Shown here piece after piece: positions 37,811 through 46,079 of a stretch of DNA of 64,000 bases. A program made the translations under genes and the position numbers. The notes below the pieces were generated by a model, which was not told where the DNA came from, did no database searches, and saw only the letters and a program-made list of their open reading frames with translations. The stretch comes from Aquirufa nivalisilvae (lineage in GTDB: Bacteria > Bacteroidota > Bacteroidia > Cytophagales > Spirosomataceae), in contig NZ_SEWX01000008.1 in NCBI RefSeq assembly GCF_004307455.1, positions 310,001-374,000 of the forward strand. The letters run 5' to 3'. Numbering within the stretch: the stretch's first letter is position 1; every line of letters begins with the position of its first letter.

Positions 37811-39058
37811 TTACTCAAATTCAGCACGAAGAATCGATAAGATATCTTCGATCGTCTCCTCTTCCAACTCTGTTCTGCGCTCTAATTCTTCTTTAGATAA
37901 AGCTAAAACCTGCTTGGCTGTATCCAAACCAATCTTATGTAGCTCATCCAAAATCCAAGCGTCAATGTCGTCAGAGAATTCATTCAATTCTACATCCTCC
38001 TCGTCCAATTCATCCTTAGGAACATCACGGAAGACGTCAATTTCATATCCAACTAACTTACCTGCCAACTTAATGTTTTGACCTCCACGACCAATAGCCA
38101 TAGACACTTGATCCGAGTTTAAGAATACCGAAATACGCTTACGCTCTTTATCAATTGTCATCGAGTTCAATTTCGCTGGACTTAATGTTCTAGCAACTAA
38201 TAACTCTAAATTATCAGTGAAGTTAATCACGTCAATATTTTCATTCTGTAATTCACGAACGATTCCATGAATACGAGATCCTTTCATACCCACACAAGCT
38301 CCAACTGGATCAATACGATCATCGTACGATTCTACAGCTACTTTGGCACGCTCACCTGGTTCACGAACAATCTTACGAATCGTGATAGTCCCATCATATA
38401 TTTCTGGAATCTCTTGCTCAAACAATCGCTCCAAAAATACGGGTGAAATACGTGAAAGAATAATACGTGGAGTACCATTCGCCATTTCTACCTTATGGAT
38501 AATTGCTTTAATTGTTTCTCCCTTCTTGAAACGATCCTTAGGAATCATTTCCGTTTTTGGTAAAATCAATTCATTGTCTTCACTATCCAATAAGATCAAT
38601 TCGCGACCTAAAATTTGGTATACCTCAGAGCTTACTAATTCACCAACTAAGTCCTTATATTTATCATAAAGACTTTCTTTTTCTATATCCTTAATCTTCT
38701 GGATCAAGGTCTGACGAGCTGTTTGAACCACACGACGACCGAAATCCTCTAGTTTAATCAATTCAGCTACTTCTTCTCCAATCTCAAAATCGGGCTCGAT
38801 TAATTTCGCTTCAGACAAAGGAATTTTATCAAAATCCCAAATATCTTCCGAATTATCGTCCACGATTTCACGTGTACGCCACATCTCTAAATCGCCACTC
38901 TCGGGATTAATAATCACATTGAAGTTTTCATCGGAACCAAATTTCTTGCGAATCATGGTACGAAACACATCCTCCAAAACCGCAATCATGGACGGTTTAT
39001 CAATGTTCTTTTCCCGAGCAAACTCTGCAAATGACGAAATTAATTCAACACTGTTCAT
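37811..39058 (-). CDS. nusA: transcription termination/antitermination factor NusA
   Basis: An RNA-polymerase-associated factor of 415 aa that modulates pausing, termination and antitermination. The NusA N-terminal domain (MNSVELISSFAEFAREKNID ... AVLEDVFRTMIRKKFG) leads into an S1 domain (GELVSSEVYQILGRELILLD) and two KH domains (VGACVGMKGSRIHGIVREL ... MAIGRGGQNIKLAGKLVGYE). A short C-terminal helix-hairpin-helix segment (residues 370-415) contains repeated EELERRTELEEETIEDIL-like acidic helices. It lies 16 nt behind rimP and 41 nt ahead of infB, the conserved order. Confidence 0.97.
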   Translation of the reverse strand: MNSVELISSFAEFAREKNIDKPSMIAVLEDVFRTMIRKKFGSDENFNVIINPESGDLEMWRTREIVDDNSEDIWDFDKIPLSEAKLIEPDFEIGEEVAELIKLEDFGRRVVQTARQTLIQKIKDIEKESLYDKYKDLVGELVSSEVYQILGRELILLDSEDNELILPKTEMIPKDRFKKGETIKAIIHKVEMANGTPRIILSRISPVFLERLFEQEIPEIYDGTITIRKIVREPGERAKVAVESYDDRIDPVGACVGMKGSRIHGIVRELQNENIDVINFTDNLELLVARTLSPAKLNSMTIDKERKRISVFLNSDQVSMAIGRGGQNIKLAGKLVGYEIDVFRDVPKDELDEEDVELNEFSDDIDAWILDELHKIGLDTAKQVLALSKEELERRTELEEETIEDILSILRAEFE

Positions 39059-39074
39059 TGCTATCTCTCTTTTT

Positions 39075-39551
39075 TTATTGAAATGACACTTGTACTTTAA
39101 TTTTATCTATTTCTGCCAAAGGAAACCACGTGGATTCTTTTGCCACAATCACGCGATGTTTCAGCGTTTTTTCTGTTAATATTTCAATCGAATCTTCCTT
39201 ATAAGCTAACAGCACACCTTCTACTTGACCTTCTTTTTTCATCCAAACTTTAACCTTGCGACCAATGTTCTTTTGAAACTGCCAACCCTGCGTTAAAGGA
39301 AAATCTAAACCAGGAGAAGAAACTTCTAAATTATACGCTTCCTCAATCCACAAATTCTCTTCGATGTGGTGAGCCAACTTACGGCTCAACAATGCACATT
39401 CATCAATGGATATGCCTTCTAAGGTGTCAACCAATATGGTTACTAGACTACGCTTGGCGCCTTGAGAAACCTGCAAATCCACTAAAAAAATAGGACCCTC
39501 TCCCACATAAGCCAACAACCACTCCCTAATTTTTTCTGATAAATCACCCAT
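39075..39551 (-). CDS. rimP: ribosome maturation factor RimP
   Basis: A 158-aa factor for 30S subunit maturation. The N-terminal domain contains LVDLQVSQGAKRSLVTILVD and GISIDECALLSRKLAHHIEE, then the characteristic YNLEVSSPGLDFPL, followed by the SH3-like C-terminal domain (GRKVKVWMKKEGQVEGVLL). It is the first gene of the rimP-nusA-infB operon, as in most bacteria. The ATG at 39551 is preceded by a terminator-like hairpin in the presumed leader, pointing to attenuation. Confidence 0.95.
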   Translation of the reverse strand: MGDLSEKIREWLLAYVGEGPIFLVDLQVSQGAKRSLVTILVDTLEGISIDECALLSRKLAHHIEENLWIEEAYNLEVSSPGLDFPLTQGWQFQKNIGRKVKVWMKKEGQVEGVLLAYKEDSIEILTEKTLKHRVIVAKESTWFPLAEIDKIKVQVSFQ

Positions 39552-39562
39552 GCTTTTTCAAT

Positions 39563-39596
39563 TGAAAACAAAAAGAGGGATTAAAAACCCCTCTTC
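39563..39596 (-). promoter_or_regulatory. terminator-like hairpin in the rimP-nusA-infB leader
   Basis: On the minus strand AAGAGGG (39595-39589), a 9-nt loop and CCCTCTT (39579-39573) are followed by a T-rich run (TTTGTTTTC). The next gene upstream, fabI, is divergent, so no upstream transcript needs ending here; the hairpin would lie inside the operon's own leader, 20-45 nt before the rimP ATG. Confidence 0.5.
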
Positions 39597-39758
39597 ATTT
39601 CTTAAATTTCCTCTGCAATTTACGCATAATTTTCTAAATAACAACCCATTCAGCAAATAGAATGGTATTTGAGATAGATAAATCCATTCTATTCTGAGAA
39701 AAAATTCGTTACTTTGGAGGCAAAATCACAAAATTTCAATCGATCTAGATCGCTTCTT

Positions 39759-40574
39759 ATGGCATATCAATTACTAAAAGGAAAAAGAGGTATTATTTCT
39801 GGCGCATTAAACGAAGATTCCATTGCCTGGAAAATTGCAGAAAGAGCTCACGAAGAGGGAGCCACTTTCACCTTGACCAATGCACCACTCGCTATGCGTA
39901 TGGGCGAAATCAATCACCTAGCTGAAAAATGCGGCGCTAAAGTAATTGGTGCTGATGCCACGTCGATTGAAGACTTAGAAAAATTATACGATGAGTCCAT
40001 TGAATTTTTAGGTGGACCAATTGATTTTGTACTACACTCCATTGGAATGAGTACTAATATTCGTAAAGGGCGTGAGTATGGAGATTTGAACTACGAATGG
40101 TTTTTAAAATCATTGGATGTATCTGCGCTTTCATTTCACAAAATGCTACAAGTAGCTCAGAAAAAAGATGCAATTGCTCAAGGAGGTTCTGTTGTAGCAC
40201 TTTCTTACATTGCAGCTCAGCGTTCATTCCCTGATTATACGGACATGGCTCAAGCAAAAGCCATGCTAGAATCAATTGCAAGATCTTATGGCTACCATTA
40301 TGGTAAAGCTAAAGGTGTTCGTATCAATACCGTTTCTCAATCGCCTACCAAAACTACGGCGGGAACAGGTATCAGTGGCTTCAATGCATTTTATGAATAT
40401 GCTAATCAAATGTCTCCTTTAGGCAATGCTACTGCCGATGAATGCGCCGATTATGTCATCACCTTATTTTCTGATTTAACTCGCAAAGTAACTATGCAAA
40501 ACTTATTTCACGATGGTGGATTTTCTTGCGTAGGTATTTCTGAGGAAATTGTTGAAAAGATGGAAAAACAATAA
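39759..40574 (+). CDS. fabI: enoyl-[acyl-carrier-protein] reductase (NADH)
   Basis: The last reductive step of fatty-acid elongation, 271 aa, short-chain dehydrogenase fold. The ATG at 39759 is chosen because MAYQLLKGKRGIISGALNED is the usual FabI N-terminus; the 15 residues before it look non-coding. The FabI-type nucleotide site (GIISGALNEDSIAWKIA) and the catalytic tyrosine/lysine pattern in FPDYTDMAQAKAMLES are present, as is VLHSIGMS, which lines the cofactor pocket. It is divergent from rimP, with about 200 bp between the starts. The target of triclosan-type inhibitors is this family. Confidence 0.96.
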   Translation: MAYQLLKGKRGIISGALNEDSIAWKIAERAHEEGATFTLTNAPLAMRMGEINHLAEKCGAKVIGADATSIEDLEKLYDESIEFLGGPIDFVLHSIGMSTNIRKGREYGDLNYEWFLKSLDVSALSFHKMLQVAQKKDAIAQGGSVVALSYIAAQRSFPDYTDMAQAKAMLESIARSYGYHYGKAKGVRINTVSQSPTKTTAGTGISGFNAFYEYANQMSPLGNATADECADYVITLFSDLTRKVTMQNLFHDGGFSCVGISEEIVEKMEKQ

Positions 40575-40604
40575 TCATTTTTTTATTTCATTCTAGGAAT
40601 TACA

Positions 40605-41150
40605 TTGAATCTACCGTCTGCTTTTATTCGCATTTTTATGTGTCTAGTATGGGGAACAATCCCTGTATTAGCCACAGGTGAAATATTCCCAAATCCACCT
40701 GAAAGTGCCATTCGTTTATTCTACATCCAACGGAGCTCTAATTCAAATGTGGTGGTTTATGATGCGAATTTAACAGCCAATAAAGCCCTTCATACCAAAA
40801 ATCCCGTACACACCTATTGGATTCGATATGCAGAAAAAGGCCAACAAGAAGAGCTGTCTTCCATACAAAAGACCTTGGCCTATGGGCTATATACTAATAA
40901 AATAACGAGTGAAATAGAACCTTCCTATGAAGGTTATTTCTTAGCATATCGTAAAAGAAAATTTGTTGTTAAACTCGATCCTAAAGGGGTGCCTATTGCC
41001 CTTTTTCCCATCAATGGGAGACTACAAGTATTGAAACGTATCTTTGTTAGTGTGGATGAAAGTAAATTCATGCCTTCCGTTAATTACATAGAATTATTCG
41101 GGAAAGACCCTATCTCTGGGAAAGATGTCTATGAGCGGTTTAAACCGTAA
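40605..41150 (+). CDS. exported DUF4833 family protein
   Basis: A 181-aa protein with an apparent signal peptide (MNLPSAFIRIFMCLVWGTIPVLATG) when read from the TTG at 40605. Starting from the first ATG (40638) would remove the N-terminal charge, so TTG seems better, though this is uncertain. The mature part carries the DUF4833 pattern: RLFYIQRSSNSNVVVYDANL, PVHTYWIRYAEKGQQEEL, SSIQKTLAYGL and FVVKLDPKGVPIALFPINGR, a beta-rich domain of unknown function common in Bacteroidota. It follows fabI by 30 nt and may be co-transcribed. No function is assigned. Confidence 0.75.
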   Translation: MNLPSAFIRIFMCLVWGTIPVLATGEIFPNPPESAIRLFYIQRSSNSNVVVYDANLTANKALHTKNPVHTYWIRYAEKGQQEELSSIQKTLAYGLYTNKITSEIEPSYEGYFLAYRKRKFVVKLDPKGVPIALFPINGRLQVLKRIFVSVDESKFMPSVNYIELFGKDPISGKDVYERFKP

Positions 41151-41157
41151 AATCATT

Positions 41158-41190
41158 AACGCTGTCAAGGTTCTAAACCTTGACAGCGTT
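41158..41190. repeat. 33-nt palindromic repeat, copy A of a flanking pair
   Basis: AACGCTGTCAAGGTT (41158-41172), loop CTA, AACCTTGACAGCGTT (41176-41190): a perfect stem, identical in both arms to the copy at 27036. It lies 7 nt after the DUF4833 stop; no T-run follows on the plus strand. Confidence 0.9.
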
Positions 41191-41325
41191 GGTAAAACTG
41201 CCCATTTTTTCTTAAAAAATCCAACGACTTATTGATATTTAATTTAAAAAATCAATGTCTTGATATTAATAAAGTAATATCAATTTTTGGTCGACTTTAA
41301 AAGCTGGAAAAAGATAATTTTGCCT

Positions 41326-41358
41326 AACGCTGGCAAGGTTTAGAACCTTGACAGCGTT
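41326..41358. repeat. 33-nt palindromic repeat, copy B of a flanking pair
   Basis: AACGCTGGCAAGGTT (41326-41340), loop TAG, AACCTTGACAGCGTT (41344-41358), one wobble in the stem. Its loop TAG is the reverse complement of the CTA loop of copy A, so the two copies are in inverted orientation around a 135-nt AT-rich spacer. It lies 13 nt downstream of the btuB-like stop. Confidence 0.9.
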
Positions 41359-41371
41359 GAAAAAAAGGCAA

Positions 41372-43330
41372 TTACCACTGATACTTGAATGCCAGTAATA
41401 AATTCATTGGCTGTGTCGAATATCCATATGATTCGACAAAAGCTTGATTGTACAAATTCTTGATTAAGAGATTAAATTGTACATGCTTATTCACCTGATA
41501 ACTACTTTGGATTTCTGCCCAAACATAAGGTTTCAATTCCTTTGAAACGACACTAAATAATGCCTCATCATATACAAAATCTATCCTTCTTGCTTGCCCA
41601 TGGTGCAATAACGACACTTGCCATTTAGCATTAATTTGATATCCTAAATTTAACACCAAAGCATGTGCAGGTCGCCTAATCAATGATGAATACGTACTAT
41701 CTTTCCCAGCAAATTTATTCGTCAAGTTTCCATCCAAAAATGTATAGTTCAAAGTAGAATTAAAGCTACCCTTACGATACCCCCCTTCTACTTCTATTCC
41801 TTGCGTATTTTGTTTTGAGACATTAACATATTGACCGTATGGATCTACATTCTTTGATTGAAATACAATCCCATCCTTAACAGAGTTTTGAAATCCTACG
41901 ATCCTTGCCGACCAAGCTGGCTTAGCAATAGATAATCCAAATTCCAAGGTTGTTCCTAATTCAGGTTTCAATACACTATTACCATAAGGAGAATATAATT
42001 GGTACAAAGAAGGCACCTTAAATCCTGAATTGACATTTGCGAACAACTTCCAGCTTTTCGTTAAAAACACATATGGATTGATGGTAAAAGTGGTGAAATC
42101 ACCAAAATTGGACGACTTATTCCAACGAGTACCCACCTCAATTCCGCCCATATCCCAATTCTTTTGAACTGTGGCATATGTAGCCCAAATAGATTGATTC
42201 GCTTTTTCAGGAGCTAATGATGGTGAATCATATCGACCATAAGCACTAATGGAATAGTCGGATTGTAAGGTATTTTGATATCGATACTCAGTACCAGCTA
42301 ACAATACAAATTCCCTCCCCAATGACCACTTGCCATACCATTCAAGACCTTGACTTTTGCCTTCATAGGTTGAATGTGAAAAATTGGTCCAAGCATTGGC
42401 AGCTATAAAAGTAGAGTCATTCGTAAATTCTCGATGAATAACTTCATGGAAAGCACGCAAATACCAGGTAAGATAGTCCCCTTTGTACTGATATTGCATA
42501 CGTAATGAACTAGAATTTGCTTTGGCTGTATAATCTTTTTCATCTGCATATGGACCAGCATCTAAATTACTTTTATTCGCATTCCATTGGTAATAAACAT
42601 CCAACCAGGACTTTTCACCAATTGGTCTCGACCAACCCACATGTACCTGCTGTTGGCGAAATCCATCTTTCTCAAATGTTCCCATTGTATCTTTTGCAGC
42701 TGAATAACCTTGGCTGATAAAATCTCGAACTTGAATATTCCATAAATTTTTTGCTATTGAACCACGAACTTGAGCCGTCGTATTCAATTCACCTATACTT
42801 CCAGCTTGAATTTGAACTTTACCTTGGACCTGCTTTGAACTAGGCTTTTGCGTCACCAAATTAATAACTCCTGCCATGGCATCAGAGCCATACAAAGTAG
42901 ACTGGCCTCCTTTCAAAATTTCAATTCGCTCCAATGAACTAATATCCAATAAATTCCAATCCATTACTTGCGAAATATGTGACGGATCATTCACAGGAAA
43001 GCCATCAATCAATAATAATACGTGTCCTGTGTTAGCACCACGAACATAGATTTCTTGATTAGATCCTGGAGCACTTCTAGCCCCATTAACAGAAATTCCC
43101 ACTTGACTTTGTAGAACTTCAGCCAAGCTTTTACCTGTCATTTGGTCTAGTTGGGCTCGACTAATTATACTTACTACTTTCCCTGTTTGGTTTAATTTTT
43201 GGGGAAACTTAGGCGCAGCAACTTGTACCTCTGACAACAATTGTGAGTCAGCAGATTGCTGAGCAAAAACCACGGCGCTAGGGAATAAGATTACCCCCAA
43301 TGCCAAGCATTGCGATTTAAAATGAAACAT
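41372..43330 (-). CDS. btuB: TonB-dependent outer-membrane cobalamin receptor (BtuB-like)
   Basis: A 652-aa TonB-dependent receptor. Signal peptide MFHFKSQCLALGVILFPSAVVFA; a candidate TonB-box-like stretch (LLSEVQVAAP) follows; the plug domain contains GKSLAEVLQSQVGISVNGAR, IYVRGANTGHVLLLIDGFPV, LERIEILKGGQSTLYGSDAM and GVINLVTQ; the barrel fills the rest and ends with the aromatic FKYQW. The small plug without a carboxypeptidase-like extension and the overall size match BtuB. The decisive evidence is a cobalamin riboswitch directly upstream on the same strand, which would switch the gene off when B12 is plentiful. No btuCDF or cob genes are in the window. Confidence 0.93.
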   Translation of the reverse strand: MFHFKSQCLALGVILFPSAVVFAQQSADSQLLSEVQVAAPKFPQKLNQTGKVVSIISRAQLDQMTGKSLAEVLQSQVGISVNGARSAPGSNQEIYVRGANTGHVLLLIDGFPVNDPSHISQVMDWNLLDISSLERIEILKGGQSTLYGSDAMAGVINLVTQKPSSKQVQGKVQIQAGSIGELNTTAQVRGSIAKNLWNIQVRDFISQGYSAAKDTMGTFEKDGFRQQQVHVGWSRPIGEKSWLDVYYQWNANKSNLDAGPYADEKDYTAKANSSSLRMQYQYKGDYLTWYLRAFHEVIHREFTNDSTFIAANAWTNFSHSTYEGKSQGLEWYGKWSLGREFVLLAGTEYRYQNTLQSDYSISAYGRYDSPSLAPEKANQSIWATYATVQKNWDMGGIEVGTRWNKSSNFGDFTTFTINPYVFLTKSWKLFANVNSGFKVPSLYQLYSPYGNSVLKPELGTTLEFGLSIAKPAWSARIVGFQNSVKDGIVFQSKNVDPYGQYVNVSKQNTQGIEVEGGYRKGSFNSTLNYTFLDGNLTNKFAGKDSTYSSLIRRPAHALVLNLGYQINAKWQVSLLHHGQARRIDFVYDEALFSVVSKELKPYVWAEIQSSYQVNKHVQFNLLIKNLYNQAFVESYGYSTQPMNLLLAFKYQW

Positions 43331-43412
43331 GATGTTTAGCCTCTCGGCTATAAAATTGAAAAAATACTCGAACGCTCAATATCGTCTCATCCTCCGTAAT
43401 GCGACATCAAGA

Positions 43413-43600
43413 ATCGAAAAAGGCAGGTCTCCTGACTCGTTTTCATCATTTATCTGCCTTCCCAGAAAATCCAGTGGCCTTGATTTGACAAATGTTTTAC
43501 AAAAACTTACAGTTGCGAGGACAGTTTTGGCTTTTACCAAATTCCCTATTAAGTGAAAATCTTTAAGAAAAAATCACACACCTTAATCTAATGCCAAAGG
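43413..43600 (-). promoter_or_regulatory. cobalamin (AdoCbl-type) riboswitch upstream of btuB
   Basis: On the minus strand the conserved core is present in order: TAGGGAATTTGGTAAAAGCC (near 43556-43537), the B12 box CTGTCCTCGCAACTGTAA (about 43525-43508), a variable arm with AAGGCCACTGG and CTGGGAAGGCAG, and the closing GTCAGGAGACCTGCCT (43436-43421). About 80 nt between the 3' edge and the ATG at 43330 can hold an expression platform. The exact 5' boundary is uncertain. The small plus-strand ORF overlapping this region is spurious. Confidence 0.93.
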
Positions 43601-43720
43601 TAAAAATTATTTTGAAAGAATTGGTTCTACCACTCCTTAGAATTCTGAATTTGTGAATTTATCAGTTTTTAACAAGGCAAATCCCCATAAATTCACTTGC
43701 TTGCAACCTAATTGAATGAT

Positions 43721-44287
43721 ATGACGAATCAAACTCGATGCGCATGGGTTTCTTCTGACCCTCTCTATATCGCCTACCATGATACTGAATGGGGCAAACC
43801 TCTTCATGATGAAAAAAAGCTGTTTGAACTTTTAATCCTAGAAGGTTTTCAATCTGGATTGAGCTGGATTACCATACTTCGTAAAAGAGAAGATTTCAGA
43901 GAAGCTTTCAATCAGTTTGATTATCAAGAAATTGCTCAATGGAAGGATGAAAAATTAGAGGAATGTCTCAAAAATCCAAAAATTATTCGAAATCGATTAA
44001 AAATCAATGCTGTTAAAATGAATGCGCAAGCATTTATCAAAATTCAGGAAAAATTTGGTAGCTTTGACCGCTACATTTGGGAATTTGTAGGGTTTAGCCC
44101 CATACAAAACCACTTCTTCAGCCATCAAGAATTACCTAGCAGTACGGTGCTCTCACTAGCCATGAGCAAATCCCTGAAGAAACACGGTTTCAAATTCGTA
44201 GGCCCTACCATTTGCTATTCGTTTATGCAAGCTGCAGGCCTAGTTAATGACCACATTACTGAATGTTTTTGCTACCAAAAAAATTAA
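43721..44287 (+). CDS. tag: DNA-3-methyladenine glycosylase I
   Basis: A base-excision-repair glycosylase of the TAG family, 188 aa. The ATG at 43721 gives MTNQTRCAWVSSDPLYIAYH, with the N-terminal zinc Cys at position 7 and His in YHDTEWG. The core motifs LFELLILEGFQSGLSWITIL, AFNQFDY and NRLKINAVKMNAQAF are typical. The C-terminal HITECFCYQ supplies the second His/Cys zinc pair. It removes 3-methyladenine from alkylated DNA. It is the first of three closely packed genes (4-nt gap, then 4-nt overlap) with unrelated functions. Confidence 0.96.
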   Translation: MTNQTRCAWVSSDPLYIAYHDTEWGKPLHDEKKLFELLILEGFQSGLSWITILRKREDFREAFNQFDYQEIAQWKDEKLEECLKNPKIIRNRLKINAVKMNAQAFIKIQEKFGSFDRYIWEFVGFSPIQNHFFSHQELPSSTVLSLAMSKSLKKHGFKFVGPTICYSFMQAAGLVNDHITECFCYQKN

Positions 44288-44291
44288 ATTT

Positions 44292-45023
44292 ATGAATTCG
44301 AGGATTGTCATCATCCCGACCTATAATGAAATTGAAAATATCCAAGCCATTATCGAAAAGGTAATGAGCCTAGATCCTTTATTCGATTTACTCATTGTTG
44401 ACGATGGCTCACCTGATGGTACTGCACAGGTAGTAAAACAGCTACAAACAACTTTTACAGATCGACTTCACATAATCGAACGTCAGGGTAAATTAGGATT
44501 AGGAACCGCCTATATTGCTGGATTTAACTATTGTATTGAAAGACAATACGATTATATCTTTGAAATGGATGCTGATTTCTCCCATAATCCCGATGATTTA
44601 GTTCGGTTGTATCAAGCATGTGAACAAGGTGCTGACATGTCCATTGGTTCAAGATATATCAATGGAGTTAATGTGGTTAATTGGCCAATAGGAAGAGTAT
44701 TAATGTCCTATTTTGCTGGATTTTACGTTCGTTCCATTACCGGAATGCCCATCCAAGATGCTACAGCAGGATTTGTTTGTTATCGAAGAAAAGTACTTGA
44801 AACAATACCCCTTCACGAAATCAAATTCATCGGCTATGCATTCCAAGTTGAAATGAAATTCACAACTTGGAAATATGGATTCAAAATTATCGAAGTTCCC
44901 ATCATATTCACCGATCGAACGAAAGGAGAAAGTAAAATGTCTGCCAATATTTTCAAAGAAGCTATCTTTGGGGTTATACAACTAAAAGTCAATAGTTTTT
45001 TCAAACGCTACCAAAGACCATGA
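44292..45023 (+). CDS. polyprenol-phosphate mannose synthase-like GT2 glycosyltransferase
   Basis: A family 2 glycosyltransferase of 243 aa. The GT2 start RIVIIPTYNEIENI, the DDGSPDGTA loop, DADFSHNP with the metal-binding Asp residues, and ATAGFVCYRRKVLE with FTDRTKGESKMS are characteristic of the dolichol-/polyprenol-phosphate mannosyltransferase group (Dpm1-like). There is no C-terminal membrane domain, as in the soluble catalytic form. It would transfer a hexose from GDP- or UDP-sugar to a lipid carrier for periplasmic glycosylation; donor and acceptor are not shown by the sequence. It starts 4 nt after tag and overlaps hemJ by 4 nt. Confidence 0.88.
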   Translation: MNSRIVIIPTYNEIENIQAIIEKVMSLDPLFDLLIVDDGSPDGTAQVVKQLQTTFTDRLHIIERQGKLGLGTAYIAGFNYCIERQYDYIFEMDADFSHNPDDLVRLYQACEQGADMSIGSRYINGVNVVNWPIGRVLMSYFAGFYVRSITGMPIQDATAGFVCYRRKVLETIPLHEIKFIGYAFQVEMKFTTWKYGFKIIEVPIIFTDRTKGESKMSANIFKEAIFGVIQLKVNSFFKRYQRP

Positions 45024-45562
45024 TCTATCCAATTATAAAATCACTGCACATTATTTTTGTGGTAAGTTGGTTTGCTGGATTGTTCTATTTGCCCCGTCTA
45101 TTGGTATATCACGCAGAATCTCAGGATAAATCGGAACCCGAACGCAGCATTCTTTCTACGCAATTCGAAAAAATGCAGAAGGTATTATTCAATGCCATCA
45201 TGATTCCCGCCATGTTTTTGACTTGGTTAACAGGTTTGAGCTTGATTTACCTCCAATGGTGGGATGGATTTGGACAACATACTTGGTTACACCTAAAGCT
45301 CGGCTTTGTCGTTGGAATAACCATTTACCATTTTTATTGTCGCTATATAATCTTACAATTTCGCCAAAAGAATTTTATTTTCTCTGGCCCCAAACTTCGC
45401 CTTTTCAATGAGATTGCGACTATTTTATTGGTTTCAGTCGTATTTTTAGTTGTCGGGAAAAACAGCCTAGATTGGCTTTATGGATTGCTGGGATTCACCC
45501 TATTCGGAATACTCATTATGGCAGCTGTAAAGATTGCTAAGCGTTTTAGAAACAAAGCTTAG
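45020..45562 (+). CDS. hemJ: HemJ-type protoporphyrinogen IX oxidase
   Basis: A 180-aa integral membrane protein with four to five helices. The N-terminal KSLHIIFVVSWFAGLFYLPRLLVYH is the HemJ signature, including the conserved His that binds haem, and LHLKLGFVVGITIYHFYCRY supplies further conserved residues. HemJ oxidises protoporphyrinogen to protoporphyrin IX late in haem synthesis in many bacteria lacking HemG or HemY. A CopD-like fold would be the alternative, but the match to HemJ is strong. It overlaps the upstream glycosyltransferase by 4 nt, and its stop overlaps the convergent smpB stop by 4 nt. Confidence 0.92.
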   Translation: MIYPIIKSLHIIFVVSWFAGLFYLPRLLVYHAESQDKSEPERSILSTQFEKMQKVLFNAIMIPAMFLTWLTGLSLIYLQWWDGFGQHTWLHLKLGFVVGITIYHFYCRYIILQFRQKNFIFSGPKLRLFNEIATILLVSVVFLVVGKNSLDWLYGLLGFTLFGILIMAAVKIAKRFRNKA

Positions 45563-46020
45563 GTTAATTGCCTAGCCATTTCGCGTTTGACATCCTTCTC
45601 CTTGATATCTTCACGCTTATCGAAACTCTTTTTACCTTTGGCTAATGCTATGTTTAATTTGGCATAACCTTTGTCCGAAATAAATAAACGCGTAGGAATG
45701 ATGGTCAAACCCACATTCTTTAATTCCTTTTGAAGCTTCTTTAGCTCTCTTTTTGACAGTAATAATTTCCGATCTCGAAGCGGTGTATGATTGAAATGCG
45801 TCCCTTCCTCATAGGTGGAAATATGCATATTTCTCACATACAATTCATCTTGCATAAAAAGACAATAGGCATCCGTTAGATTAGCTTTCCCTTGACGGAT
45901 CGATTTAATCTCCGTACCAGTCAATACCAATCCTGCTGTCCAAGTTTCTAAAAATGCATATTCAAAAGAAGCCCTTCTATTCTGGATTTCAACTTTCTTT
46001 TGAATTTTTTCTCTTGCCAT
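45559..46020 (-). CDS. smpB: SsrA-binding protein SmpB
   Basis: An RNA-binding factor (153 aa) that delivers tmRNA to stalled ribosomes. The ATG at 46020 gives MAREKIQKKVEIQNRRASFE, the usual start; the longer frame to 46053 covers the upstream terminator. Conserved parts include AGLVLTGTEIKSIRQGKANL, EGTHFNHTPLRDRKLLL and the basic KGYAKLNIALAKGKKSFDKR tail that folds into the ribosomal mRNA channel. A hairpin between this gene and the upstream ompH gene separates the transcripts. Confidence 0.97.
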   Translation of the reverse strand: MAREKIQKKVEIQNRRASFEYAFLETWTAGLVLTGTEIKSIRQGKANLTDAYCLFMQDELYVRNMHISTYEEGTHFNHTPLRDRKLLLSKRELKKLQKELKNVGLTIIPTRLFISDKGYAKLNIALAKGKKSFDKREDIKEKDVKREMARQLT

Positions 46021-46033
46021 AATGCTCCAAATA

Positions 46034-46066
46034 AAAAAGCCACACAGATTCACTGCGTGGCTTTTT
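46034..46066 (-). terminator. intrinsic terminator after the ompH gene
   Basis: On the minus strand AAAAAGCCACGCAG (46066-46053), loop TGAAT, CTGTGTGGCTTTTT (46047-46034): a 14-bp stem with one G-U pair and T-run. It lies directly downstream of the OmpH/Skp-like gene and upstream of smpB. Confidence 0.85.
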
Positions 46067-46079
46067 CGAGTTTAAAAGA

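Noticed and set aside
43331-43412. Separate small gene between the riboswitch and btuB
   Set aside because: The stretch is about 80 nt with no start followed by a plausible product; it is better explained as riboswitch expression platform and leader.
43329-43556. 75-codon plus-strand ORF upstream of btuB
   Set aside because: It covers the cobalamin riboswitch, whose conserved core explains the sequence.
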